Shown here: in pieces, positions 50,538-59,430 of the stretch | Layout: each line of letters opens with the position of its first letter | Position numbering within the stretch: position 1 is the first letter of the stretch | Origin: Jejuia rubra | GTDB lineage: Bacteria; Bacteroidota; Bacteroidia; Flavobacteriales; Flavobacteriaceae | Assembly: GCF_042684665.1 (NCBI RefSeq) | Contig: NZ_JBHULY010000016.1 | Coordinates: forward strand, 1 to 64,000 | DNA: 64,000 bases | Direction of reading: 5' to 3' | Made by a program: the position numbers and the translations under genes | Notes under the pieces: generated by a model | What the model saw: the letters and a program-made list of their open reading frames with translations, nothing else | Database searches by the model: none | Told to the model about the DNA's origin: nothing

Positions 50538-52505
50538 ATGTTAAAACAAATCCTACTGCTCCTCTCCATTGCCTGTAGTTCCATTTTAAATTCTCAACCA
50601 TTAGAAAAAGATCCCGTTTTTAAGGTTTCATTGCCCGATATCAAGCTGAAATCATATGAAAAGGATTCAACGGCCAACGCTTTAGTACTCTATGAATATG
50701 GAAAAAGCTATGTTGATAGACAGGATTACGATCTAAGAACTAACATAATGCGCAAGATTAAAATTTTTAATAAAGAGGGTTTTGATAAAGCTAATGTTAC
50801 TATTTATTTATACAAAGGCAATAATGGTAATTATGAAAGAGTGGATGATATTTTTGGCACCACCTATACTTTGGTAGATGGTACAGTAAAAACAACTGAA
50901 TTAGACCCCAAGGATGTTTATCGTGAAGAATACAATGAGAATTATACAATAGTAAAATTTACATTACCTAATATTCAGGAGGGTTCTGTAATTACATACC
51001 GTTACACATTACGCTCGCCGTATATGCGAAAATATCATGGTTGGGAGTTTCAAGGTGACATCCCAAAGCAATATAGCGAATACAATACAAGCATACCTGG
51101 CAATTGGCTGTACCATATTAAACTCTCAGGAGGAAAAAAGTTAAGCACCAACGATATGAATATAGAAAAAAGGTGCTTAGAAATGTATAATGGTGCCTTT
51201 GCAGATTGTAGCATTGGAAAGTATGTGATGAAAGATATACCTGCTTTTATTGAAGAAGACTACATGACCGTAAAACAGGATTATCTCGCAAGAATTGATT
51301 ACGAACTGGAGACCTTTAGAGGAATGGATGGCACGATAACACACTACACTAAAACATGGAAAGATGTTGATAAAGAACTACGTTCAGAAAAAGATATCGG
51401 AAGGCAAATAAAAAAATCGGTCGATATTGAAGAATTGCTGAATTTAGATATATTAAATGAAACAGACCAGTTAAAAAAAGCCAAAGGCATTTACAATTAC
51501 GTGCAGAACAACTACACATGGGATGAATCTTTTCATATTTTCAAAGACGTATCTATACGAAATATCATAAAAGATAGATCTGGTAATGTTGGCGCAATTA
51601 ATATTTTACTTCACAACTTACTTAGGGAGAGTGGCATTGATGTTAAACCCGTATTTTTATCAACTCGCGGCCACGGGCGAGCTACAAAATTATATCCGGT
51701 ACTTACTGACTTTAACTACCTAATTGTTCAGGCAACAATTGATAACGATACTTATTTATTGGATGCCACAGACAAATTTTTATCCTTTGGCCAAATTCCC
51801 TTTAGGTGCCTTAATCAATTTGGCCGTTTGGTTGATTTTAAAAATGGTAGTACTTGGATAGATATTAAACCCAGAACTCAATCATCAACACTTTATAGTC
51901 TTAAACTTCACTTTGATGATGAAGAAAATCTGACAGGCACTGTAAATACCAGAACAACAGGTTACCACGCACTGGGTTCAAGAAAAGCCTATTTTCCAAA
52001 TCCGGACAATTACGTATCCGAATTGGATGAAAGTAACGAGGATATTGTTATTTCCGATTTTTCTATTAAAAACTCCACAAAAACAAGCCCTCAATTTTCC
52101 GAAACATATAGGATTAACTACCAAGCTGAAGATATTTCCGAAACCATATACTTAAACCCATTTTTATTTCCATTTTTTAAGGAAAACCCATTCAAATTAC
52201 AAGAGCGAACTTATCCGATAGATTTTGGGTATAAAGATAAATATGTGTATATGTTAAATTTAGACCTGGGTGATGTTTATGAAGTTATTGAGATGCCAAA
52301 AAAAACAAGATTGGCTTTACCCAATAAAACAGGAGATTTAAACTTCTCTGCACGTTTAATTGGCAATAAAATCAATCTGATATTTAACCTAAGTTTTAAC
52401 GAGGCCATTTATCCTCCCGATTATTACCCCTATCTTAAGGAATTGATGAGTAGCGTCGTGAATACACAAACAAACTCATTAATAGTACTCAAAAAGAAAT
52501 CATAA
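50538..52505 (+). CDS. DUF3857 protein with pseudo-transglutaminase domain
   Basis: A 655-residue exported protein with a signal peptide (MLKQILLLLSIACSS, ending NSQP). The DUF3857 domain (about 55-200) includes the TLPNIQEGSVITYRYTLRSPYM pattern. The central transglutaminase-like region (about 300-430) reads SGNVGAINILLHNLLRESGIDVKPVFLSTRGHG; active enzymes have a cysteine where this has valine-glycine, so the domain is probably non-catalytic. A C-terminal beta-rich part follows. The ATG at 50538 is chosen over the TTG at 50529. Its location is envelope or periplasm; function unknown. Confidence 0.83.
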   Translation: MLKQILLLLSIACSSILNSQPLEKDPVFKVSLPDIKLKSYEKDSTANALVLYEYGKSYVDRQDYDLRTNIMRKIKIFNKEGFDKANVTIYLYKGNNGNYERVDDIFGTTYTLVDGTVKTTELDPKDVYREEYNENYTIVKFTLPNIQEGSVITYRYTLRSPYMRKYHGWEFQGDIPKQYSEYNTSIPGNWLYHIKLSGGKKLSTNDMNIEKRCLEMYNGAFADCSIGKYVMKDIPAFIEEDYMTVKQDYLARIDYELETFRGMDGTITHYTKTWKDVDKELRSEKDIGRQIKKSVDIEELLNLDILNETDQLKKAKGIYNYVQNNYTWDESFHIFKDVSIRNIIKDRSGNVGAINILLHNLLRESGIDVKPVFLSTRGHGRATKLYPVLTDFNYLIVQATIDNDTYLLDATDKFLSFGQIPFRCLNQFGRLVDFKNGSTWIDIKPRTQSSTLYSLKLHFDDEENLTGTVNTRTTGYHALGSRKAYFPNPDNYVSELDESNEDIVISDFSIKNSTKTSPQFSETYRINYQAEDISETIYLNPFLFPFFKENPFKLQERTYPIDFGYKDKYVYMLNLDLGDVYEVIEMPKKTRLALPNKTGDLNFSARLIGNKINLIFNLSFNEAIYPPDYYPYLKELMSSVVNTQTNSLIVLKKKS

Positions 52506-52513
52506 ATCTTTAT

Positions 52514-52521
52514 TACATTTG
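52514..52521 (+). promoter_or_regulatory. Ion-channel gene -7 promoter box, predicted leaderless start
   Basis: TACATTTG matches TAnnTTTG and is followed by AAGTG and the ATG at 52527. As with tilS and smpB, the 5-base spacing suggests a leaderless message. Confidence 0.5.
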
Positions 52522-52526
52522 AAGTG

Positions 52527-53381
52527 ATGGTCAAAACCAACTCTAAAAATAATTGGCGCACGAAACTTCATGACATTATTTATGAAGCCGATACTCCTTC
52601 AGGGAAGCTTTTTGATGTGATTCTTTTTATCGCCATCATCGCCAGTATCATTTTGGTGATGCTGGAGAGTATTAAAAGCTTTGATGAAAAATATCACGAC
52701 TTTTTAAACATATCGGAGTGGGTCATCACCATATTATTCAGTATCGAATACATTGCAAGGATCATCACCGTAAAAAAGCCTTGGCGCTATGTATTTAGTT
52801 TTTATGGCATTGTAGATTTGCTGTCCACCATCCCAAAATATATTTCCTTGCTGTTCGGGGGCATACATGCTTTGGCAGCGCTTAGGGCGTTACGGTTATT
52901 GCGTATCTTCAGGATATTAAAATTGGCCAGATATTTAGGTGCTTCTAATTTGCTGATGTCGGCCATTCGTTCAAGTAGGGCAAAAATATCTGTATTCCTT
53001 TTCGCGGTACTTATTTTATGCATCATTTTTGGTACGCTAATGTACCTTATCGAAGGCGAGGAAAGTGGGTTTAGCAGTATTCCCGTTAGTGTGTATTGGT
53101 GTATTGTAACGCTTACAACAGTTGGTTTTGGAGACATTGCACCCGTTACTCCTTTAGGTCAGTTTATTGCTGCATTGATAATGATATTGGGTTATGGTAT
53201 TATTGCCGTTCCCACGGGAATTGTCTCCGCCGAATATACCGCCCAGGGGAAAAAAATTAACCCTGGCCCAGATCCAAAAGTAGCCCTAAATTCCAAATCC
53301 TGTGAAAACTGCTTGGCCGAAAATCATCACGACAAAGCAGATTATTGTTATAATTGCGGGGAGCGGTTGTATGGTTCTTAA
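52527..53381 (+). CDS. Voltage-gated potassium-type ion channel with C-terminal zinc ribbon
   Basis: A 284-residue inner-membrane channel. Segments S1-S4 are followed by the arginine-rich S4 helix LRALRLLRIFRILKLARYL, the S5 helix, and the pore loop with the K+ selectivity filter TLTTVGFGDIAP, then S6. Near the C terminus, CENCLAENHHDKADYCYNCGERLYGS contains two CxxC pairs, an unusual zinc-ribbon-like tail. This is a complete Kv-like subunit (a tetramer is expected). The ATG at 52527 is preferred over the GTG at 52524. The miaA ATG follows one base after its stop codon. Confidence 0.92.
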   Translation: MVKTNSKNNWRTKLHDIIYEADTPSGKLFDVILFIAIIASIILVMLESIKSFDEKYHDFLNISEWVITILFSIEYIARIITVKKPWRYVFSFYGIVDLLSTIPKYISLLFGGIHALAALRALRLLRIFRILKLARYLGASNLLMSAIRSSRAKISVFLFAVLILCIIFGTLMYLIEGEESGFSSIPVSVYWCIVTLTTVGFGDIAPVTPLGQFIAALIMILGYGIIAVPTGIVSAEYTAQGKKINPGPDPKVALNSKSCENCLAENHHDKADYCYNCGERLYGS

Positions 53382-53382
53382 A

Positions 53383-54288
53383 ATGAAAAAGCACCTCATC
53401 TCTGTTATCGGCCCAACTGCCATCGGCAAAACCGCGCTAAGTATTAAACTGGCGCAACATTTTGGTACTGAAATCATTTCTGCGGATTCCCGGCAGTTTT
53501 TTAAGGAAATGCATATCGGCACGGCCGCGCCAACCCCAGAAGAGTTACAACAAGCCAAACATCATTTTGTCCATCATAAATCCATCATGGAAGATTACAA
53601 TGTCGGGGCTTTTGAAAGGGATGCCATCGACCGGCTAAATCAACTTTTTCAGAACTACGATGTGGTAATAATGGTTGGCGGGTCAGGTTTGTATGTTGAT
53701 GCCGTCACCAAAGGTTTGGACGATTTTCCAAATGTGGACGCCTCTATTAGGGATACTTTAAATAAAGAATTTCAGGAAAAAGGGCTACCCTACTTACAGG
53801 ACCGACTAAAGGATTTAGATCGTAAAAGCTATGACACCATTGCCATTGACAACCCCCATCGGGTCATTCGGGCATTGGAAGTTAGTATTGGTACTGGGAA
53901 AACCTACTCTTCGTTTTTGAATAGGGCGAAAAATGATAGGCCATTCGAAACCATTAGTATTGGCCTAATGGCAGAAAGACAGGTTATTTATGACCGCATT
54001 AACCAACGGGTGGACTTAATGATAAAAGATGGTCTGTTGGAAGAGGTGAAACAACTTTTACCTTATAAGGATTTGAACGCACTAAACACGGTAGGCTACA
54101 AAGAATTGTTCAACTACTTGGATGGGGAGTGGACGCTGGATTTTGCCATTTCGGAAATAAAAAAGAATACCAGACGTTTTGCAAAACGACAGCTAACATG
54201 GTTCAAAAAGAACGAAAACACCTGTTGGTTTGACTATACCGCCGACCTATCCCAAATTATTAAAGGTATTGAAGCCCAAATAAAATGA
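53383..54288 (+). CDS. miaA: tRNA dimethylallyltransferase
   Basis: A 301-residue enzyme that isopentenylates A37 of tRNAs reading codons starting with U. Motifs: ISVIGPTAIGKTALSIKLAQ (P-loop), EIISADSRQFFKEMHIGTA (catalytic DSRQ), DNPHRVIRALEV and NTRRFAKRQLTWFKK. The ATG at 53383 is chosen; the frame extends upstream inside the channel gene. It starts one base after the channel stop codon and overlaps argE by four bases (ATGA), indicating coupled translation. Confidence 0.96.
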   Translation: MKKHLISVIGPTAIGKTALSIKLAQHFGTEIISADSRQFFKEMHIGTAAPTPEELQQAKHHFVHHKSIMEDYNVGAFERDAIDRLNQLFQNYDVVIMVGGSGLYVDAVTKGLDDFPNVDASIRDTLNKEFQEKGLPYLQDRLKDLDRKSYDTIAIDNPHRVIRALEVSIGTGKTYSSFLNRAKNDRPFETISIGLMAERQVIYDRINQRVDLMIKDGLLEEVKQLLPYKDLNALNTVGYKELFNYLDGEWTLDFAISEIKKNTRRFAKRQLTWFKKNENTCWFDYTADLSQIIKGIEAQIK

Positions 54289-55457
54289 CAACAGAACGGA
54301 TTCTTTCAAAATTAGTAGCATTCCCAGTGTTAGGCGGGCAGAGCAATTTATCCATCATCCATTGGATAAAAGACTATATAGAATCCTTCGGTGTGGACTG
54401 TACTTTAGTGCCAAATCCAGAAGGCACCAAAGCTTCATTACATTGCAGAATTGGGCCTTCGGTAGAAGGCGGGATCATCCTTTCTGGACATACAGATGTT
54501 GTACCCGTTGAAGGCCAGGATTGGGATACGGATCCTTTTGCATTAACGGATAAAGGTGATGGCAAACTTTATGGGCGGGGCGCTTGCGATATGAAAGGTT
54601 TTATTGCTTGTTGTCTAAGCGTTTTGCCAAAAATGGTTAAAGCTGATTTAAAAAAGCCTATTTATTTCGCCTTGTCCTACGATGAGGAAATTGGCTGTCT
54701 TTCCGCGCCTGAACTAATTGAACATTTAAAACGGCACTATCCCGAAACCCCGAAGTACGCCATCATTGGGGAACCTTCTTTGTTGCAGCCCATTATCGGA
54801 CACAAGGGCATTTGCCTATACACCACAAAAGTGAATGGATCGGCTGGGCATAGTAGCCGTATCCTTCAAGAAGTAAGTGCCGTGCATGAAGCGGCAAGAC
54901 TCATTTTATGGTTGGAGGACAAAATGAACGAATTGGTGGCTTCTGGAAATACCGACGAACGTTTTACACCACCCCACTCCTCCTTGCATACGGGAGTAAT
55001 CCATGGCGGTATTGCCCCAAATGTGATTGCCGATAAAGCCTATTTTTCCTGGGATGCAAGGGTGATTCCTAACGATAATTTAACTGAAATCGTGGAAGCA
55101 TTTTATTCGCATTGCGACAAGCGCATGGCTGAACTCAAACACGTTTTTCCAGATTTTAAAATTGAAACTGAAGAAGTGCATCCGCCTGTGGCCAGTTTTG
55201 ATAGTAAAACCGATAGCGACATTGTAAAGTTGTTTGGCAAAATAAATAGCAATACCAATTTTGATACCGTGGCCTACGCTTCTGAAGCGGGTCAGTACAA
55301 TCTGGCTGGATTGCAAAGTATAATTTGTGGCCCTGGGTCCATTAAGCAGGCACATCGACAAAATGAGTTTATTGCCAAATCGGAATTGGAAAATTATGTA
55401 GCACTGCTCGAGAGGTTAATTTCTTTGTTTTCCTCTGAAACCATCTTAGAGTTTTAA
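54285..55457 (+). CDS. argE: Acetylornithine deacetylase
   Basis: A 390-residue M20-family metallohydrolase that deacetylates N-acetylornithine in arginine synthesis. Metal-site motifs: LSGHTDVVPVEGQDWDTDPF (histidine and aspartate), YGRGACDMKGF, SYDEEIGCLSAPEL (catalytic glutamate region) and IIGEPS. A dimerisation domain follows (KVNGSAGHSSRI). Length is typical of ArgE. It overlaps miaA by four bases. Succinyl-diaminopimelate desuccinylase is a possible alternative, but the sequence favours ArgE. Confidence 0.92.
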   Translation: MTTERILSKLVAFPVLGGQSNLSIIHWIKDYIESFGVDCTLVPNPEGTKASLHCRIGPSVEGGIILSGHTDVVPVEGQDWDTDPFALTDKGDGKLYGRGACDMKGFIACCLSVLPKMVKADLKKPIYFALSYDEEIGCLSAPELIEHLKRHYPETPKYAIIGEPSLLQPIIGHKGICLYTTKVNGSAGHSSRILQEVSAVHEAARLILWLEDKMNELVASGNTDERFTPPHSSLHTGVIHGGIAPNVIADKAYFSWDARVIPNDNLTEIVEAFYSHCDKRMAELKHVFPDFKIETEEVHPPVASFDSKTDSDIVKLFGKINSNTNFDTVAYASEAGQYNLAGLQSIICGPGSIKQAHRQNEFIAKSELENYVALLERLISLFSSETILEF

Positions 55458-55483
55458 AATTCATCGAACTCTCAAATCATACA

Positions 55484-56515
55484 TCAATCCAATTTGAGAT
55501 GGGTCAAAATCGGCTCATGGTCAGATAAATTTACCTTAAAATTTTTGTGAGAAACGACATCAATCGAAGGATCCACCAAAACAAAATCAATTCTAAAAGG
55601 GTAATTTGCAAATCTGTAAGTCGTCCCGATACCGCACCCAGCTTCAGTAAAAGTATCTTTTTTATCACCTCTCAACTTTCGATAGTTTTGTGAATAGGGA
55701 TTACTATTGAAATCTCCCGCAATGATTACCCTACCATCAAATTTAACGGCATGCTCTAAAACGATTTTGACCTGTTCCTTTTGTTTTATCTGGCCATCTT
55801 TGATTTGCCCGAAAAATTTGCCGATATCCATCGTTTCATCAAAAATAAGCTGGTAGGATTGCAAATGGATATTGTAAATACGAACGATGGTTCCATCAAT
55901 ATCCACATCAGCATAAATTGTTTGGTTACGTGTATCAGGAAAGTCAATATAGCCTTTGTCTATAATAGGATATTTCGAATAAATCACCTGTAAGGTTTTT
56001 TCATAATTCGGCCTGTAACCCACGAAATAATGAGGATAATGCGAAAACCCTTCAAATTCAAATTTTGAAAATTCTTGAAAACAAACAATGTCCGGATTTT
56101 CACTTTTAACGAAATCAATTAACTTTTGAGCCTCGGGCACGTTTCTAAAATCTTCAGTAGAGGAAAAATTATTAGCGTTAAAACACATAAAACTAATAGC
56201 ACCACTCTCCTCCGTTTCGTCAAAATAATTCAATTGCAAAGGGGATTTGAAAAACAAAAAAAATAGGGATATGGCAAAAAGATGCATCAAGGCATACTTG
56301 CCTCTTTTCATCAACCAAAATAACCCTATGAGTATATTCAATAGGAATAAAACTGGTAATGACAAGGAGAGCAAAAAAGAAAACGTACTCAACGTAAAAT
56401 ATGAAAAAATAATGGCTAAAATAAGAAGCAAGGCTAATACCATCGAAGCCCTTTTACAGATCTTGCTCCTACCAAATCCTTGAACAGAAGTCTTCATAGG
56501 TGTTAGAAACGACAT
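55484..56515 (-). CDS. Endonuclease/exonuclease/phosphatase (EEP) family protein, membrane-anchored
   Basis: A 343-residue protein. The N terminus has about three hydrophobic segments (near 22-45, 47-70 and 78-92), then a catalytic EEP domain: IVCFQEFSKFEF (metal-binding glutamate), YNIHLQSYQ, IIAGDFNSNPYSQNYRKL (catalytic Asp-Asn) and VNLSDHEPIL (final aspartate-histidine). It probably hydrolyses phosphodiesters or phosphomonoesters outside the cytoplasm. The gene starts 11 bases after the parC stop codon, on the same strand, so co-transcription is possible. The ATG at codon 7 is an alternative start. Confidence 0.88.
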   Translation of the reverse strand: MSFLTPMKTSVQGFGRSKICKRASMVLALLLILAIIFSYFTLSTFSFLLSLSLPVLFLLNILIGLFWLMKRGKYALMHLFAISLFFLFFKSPLQLNYFDETEESGAISFMCFNANNFSSTEDFRNVPEAQKLIDFVKSENPDIVCFQEFSKFEFEGFSHYPHYFVGYRPNYEKTLQVIYSKYPIIDKGYIDFPDTRNQTIYADVDIDGTIVRIYNIHLQSYQLIFDETMDIGKFFGQIKDGQIKQKEQVKIVLEHAVKFDGRVIIAGDFNSNPYSQNYRKLRGDKKDTFTEAGCGIGTTYRFANYPFRIDFVLVDPSIDVVSHKNFKVNLSDHEPILTHLKLD

Positions 56516-56526
56516 CGAAACTTCAC

Positions 56527-59190
56527 TTAAAATAAGGTAATCTGCCCTTCATCATCAATTTCATGGTCGGATTCACCTTTCCGAGGTGTTCCGGATGTAT
56601 TATCGGTCGTCTCTGTTGGAGATTCACTGGAAACCTCCATTTCATCGACCACTTCTAAATCATCTGCATGCACTTCCTCGGGAGCTTCATAGGGCAAAGG
56701 CTCCAATAGATTGATTTGATTGATTTTATCCTTAGTGAGCTGATTCCCCATGGCCGAAATACCCTTGATATCGATGAACTCTTCAAGGTTAACCTCGAGA
56801 TTATCCTTTCTATCTTTGCCTCTTTCTTTGGCAAAAACGACTTCCGCCATAGGTTTCCAATCCGTAGAAACGATTTCTAATTGCGAATTCGGATGGTCAG
56901 AAATAAAGGATTCCTCTCTGCCTTCGTTCTCAATCAAGAACCGCTTTACATAATACAATTCTTTTTCACCGTTGAAATATATAGCCGAAATGGGCTTTTT
57001 AGGCACCCATTTTTCAAGTACTATCATATCACTACCAAAATGCATAGTAACCTCGGGAGTAACAGTTTTCGCAACTCCTGACTGATTAATAATCAGTAAC
57101 TTATCCTCTCCCCTGAATTCACCTATCAACTCTCCTCTTCCATCCACATTTATGCGTTGCACGGTATCATCAAACCAAATCTTTCTGGGTTTTAAAGTGG
57201 ACACACCTTTTTCTTTCAATTCCACTCGTTTTACGGGGTATTTTGTGACCAAATTCCCTTTGGACGCACGGCCTTTAATCAAGATATCTGCAAAATCAAT
57301 ATCCCATTTTAGCTTTTTGATACTTCCGGCTTGGCGTAAATTTATGGCAACCACTTCGGCCTCACCGTTGGGGTTAGCTGAAAAATATAATACCAACGAA
57401 CCTTTATTGCCATTGGTCAAATCATAATCCCTGTCCCTGGTGATACTGGTGACCGCAAAACGCTTGATATAAGATGGCCCTTTCCTCCCATCCCGATAAA
57501 TCATATTGTAGATGGTGCGCTTGTCTTTCTTTTTGAATACCGCAACATGAATGATATCCTTGCCCACAAAGGTTTTGGAATCTACTTTGGTCACCATCAT
57601 TTTACCTTCTTTAGTGAACACAATGATGTCGTCAATGTCACTGCAATCTCCCACATACTCATCCCTTCTCAAAGATGTCCCCACAAAACCTTCTTCCCTG
57701 TTGACATAAAGTTTGGTATTTCGGATCACAACTTTTGTAGCATCAACATCATCAAATATCTTAATTTCAGTTTTGCGTTGGCGACCTTCACCATAGTCCT
57801 TTTTCAATCGTTGGAAATAGGCAATGGCATACTCAATCAAATGCTCCAAATGATGTTTTACCTCAGCAATTTGCTCTTCAAGCGCATCAATTTTCTGTTG
57901 TGCCTTATCAATATCAAATTTAGAAATACGCTTGATACGAATTTCGGTTAGGCGCACAATATCGTCTTCGGTAACCGCTCGTTTTAAATGCTTAATATGT
58001 GGTTTCAACCCTTTATCAATAGCCGAAATAACACCTTCCCAAGTTTCTTCTTCTTCAATATCGCGGTAAATTCGGTTTTCAATAAATATGCGTTCCAATG
58101 AAGCAAAGTGCCACTGTTCCTCAAACTCTCCGAGTTTGATTTCCAATTCCTGTTTTAGAAGCTGAACGGTATTATCCGTAGAGCGGCGCAACATTTCTGA
58201 AACGCCAATAAACAAAGGCTTATTCTCTTCAATAACACAGCCCAATGGTGAAATAGACGATTCACAACTGGTAAAAGCATATAAGGCATCAATGGTTTTA
58301 TCAGGCGATAATCCTGATGGCAGATGCACTAAAATTTCAACCTCGGCGGCGGTATTGTCCTCTATTTTCTTAATCTTTATTTTTCCCTTATCGTTGGCCT
58401 TTAAAATCGAATCGATTAATGAGGACGTGGTAGTTCCAAAAGGCAATTCGGTAATGACCAAAGTGTTTTTGTCCAACTGGGAAATTTTAGCACGAACACG
58501 AACCTTTCCACCACGATTGCCATCATTGTAATTTGAGAAGTCGGCAATACCCCCAGTTGGGAAATCCGGTAAAATGGTGAAGCGTTTCCCCTGTAAATGC
58601 TTTATAGAAGCATCAATAAGTTCAATAAAATTGTGCGGTAAAATTTTTGTAGACAACCCAACGGCAATACCCTCGCCTCCTTGTGCCAAAAGCAAAGGAA
58701 ACATTACGGGAAGATTTATGGGCTCTTTCCGACGGCCGTCGTAACTCGCTTGCCATTCCGTAATTTTCGGATTGTAAACTACATCTAATGCAAACTTTGA
58801 AAGTCGTGCCTCAATATACCTGGACGCCGCCGCACTATCACCAGTTAAAATATTTCCCCAGTTTCCTTGGGTATCAATCAGAAGGTCCTTTTGCCCAATC
58901 TGGACCATGGCATCGGCAATACTTGCATCACCATGTGGATGGTACTGCATGGTATGGCCCACAATATTTGCCACCTTATTATAGCGTCCATCATCCAGAT
59001 CCTTCATGGAGTGCATGATACGACGCTGCACAGGCTTAAATCCATCCTCAATAGCCGGTACGGCACGCTCCAAAATAACGTACGAGGCATAATCTAAAAA
59101 CCAATCCTTGTACATACCCGTCACACGGGTAATGGTTTCTTGGGGCTCTTCGTTATGTTCGTTTGTTAATTCGTCACCTTCTTCAATCAT
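56527..59190 (-). CDS. parC: DNA topoisomerase IV subunit A
   Basis: An 887-residue type IIA topoisomerase subunit that breaks and rejoins DNA to unlink daughter chromosomes. The N-terminal winged helix region has KPVQRRIMHSMKDLDDGRYNKVANIVG, HPHGDASIADAM (quinolone-binding region) and AAASRYIEARL with catalytic Y125. The tower and coiled-coil regions follow, then a beta-pinwheel C-terminal domain and an acidic tail. Position 89, matching Ser80 of E. coli ParC, is alanine. Partner parE is upstream on the same strand. Confidence 0.94.
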   Translation of the reverse strand: MIEEGDELTNEHNEEPQETITRVTGMYKDWFLDYASYVILERAVPAIEDGFKPVQRRIMHSMKDLDDGRYNKVANIVGHTMQYHPHGDASIADAMVQIGQKDLLIDTQGNWGNILTGDSAAASRYIEARLSKFALDVVYNPKITEWQASYDGRRKEPINLPVMFPLLLAQGGEGIAVGLSTKILPHNFIELIDASIKHLQGKRFTILPDFPTGGIADFSNYNDGNRGGKVRVRAKISQLDKNTLVITELPFGTTTSSLIDSILKANDKGKIKIKKIEDNTAAEVEILVHLPSGLSPDKTIDALYAFTSCESSISPLGCVIEENKPLFIGVSEMLRRSTDNTVQLLKQELEIKLGEFEEQWHFASLERIFIENRIYRDIEEEETWEGVISAIDKGLKPHIKHLKRAVTEDDIVRLTEIRIKRISKFDIDKAQQKIDALEEQIAEVKHHLEHLIEYAIAYFQRLKKDYGEGRQRKTEIKIFDDVDATKVVIRNTKLYVNREEGFVGTSLRRDEYVGDCSDIDDIIVFTKEGKMMVTKVDSKTFVGKDIIHVAVFKKKDKRTIYNMIYRDGRKGPSYIKRFAVTSITRDRDYDLTNGNKGSLVLYFSANPNGEAEVVAINLRQAGSIKKLKWDIDFADILIKGRASKGNLVTKYPVKRVELKEKGVSTLKPRKIWFDDTVQRINVDGRGELIGEFRGEDKLLIINQSGVAKTVTPEVTMHFGSDMIVLEKWVPKKPISAIYFNGEKELYYVKRFLIENEGREESFISDHPNSQLEIVSTDWKPMAEVVFAKERGKDRKDNLEVNLEEFIDIKGISAMGNQLTKDKINQINLLEPLPYEAPEEVHADDLEVVDEMEVSSESPTETTDNTSGTPRKGESDHEIDDEGQITLF

Positions 59191-59199
59191 CCAGCAATT

Positions 59200-59388
59200 T
59201 TATTTTTTTGGCGTTCCGTTAAGCTTTACTTTGCCTTTTCTTTGTAATCTATGCACTTGTTCGCTTGTGGTATGGATATAAAGGTGTGCATAAGACCGCT
59301 TTCCATATTCTTTTTCTTTGGAATATAACATCTTAAATTCAGTTTGATTTGACCATCTAAAGTTAATCATCAGAACCCTTAAAAACAA
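59200..59388 (-). CDS. Possible small protein between parE and parC
   Basis: An open frame of 62 codons, or 43 from an internal ATG at 59331 (MLYSKEKEYGKRSYAHLYIHTTSEQVHRLQRKG and onward). It is basic, ends GTPKK, and its stop lies nine bases before the parC start. There is no recognised domain. It might be a real short gene in the parE-parC operon or a chance frame. The rest of the 240-bp gap contains nothing clear. Confidence 0.3.
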   Translation of the reverse strand: MFLRVLMINFRWSNQTEFKMLYSKEKEYGKRSYAHLYIHTTSEQVHRLQRKGKVKLNGTPKK

Positions 59389-59430
59389 ATGTTTTCAAGG
59401 GTAGTTAAGCTTAAAATTATTAATATTCTC

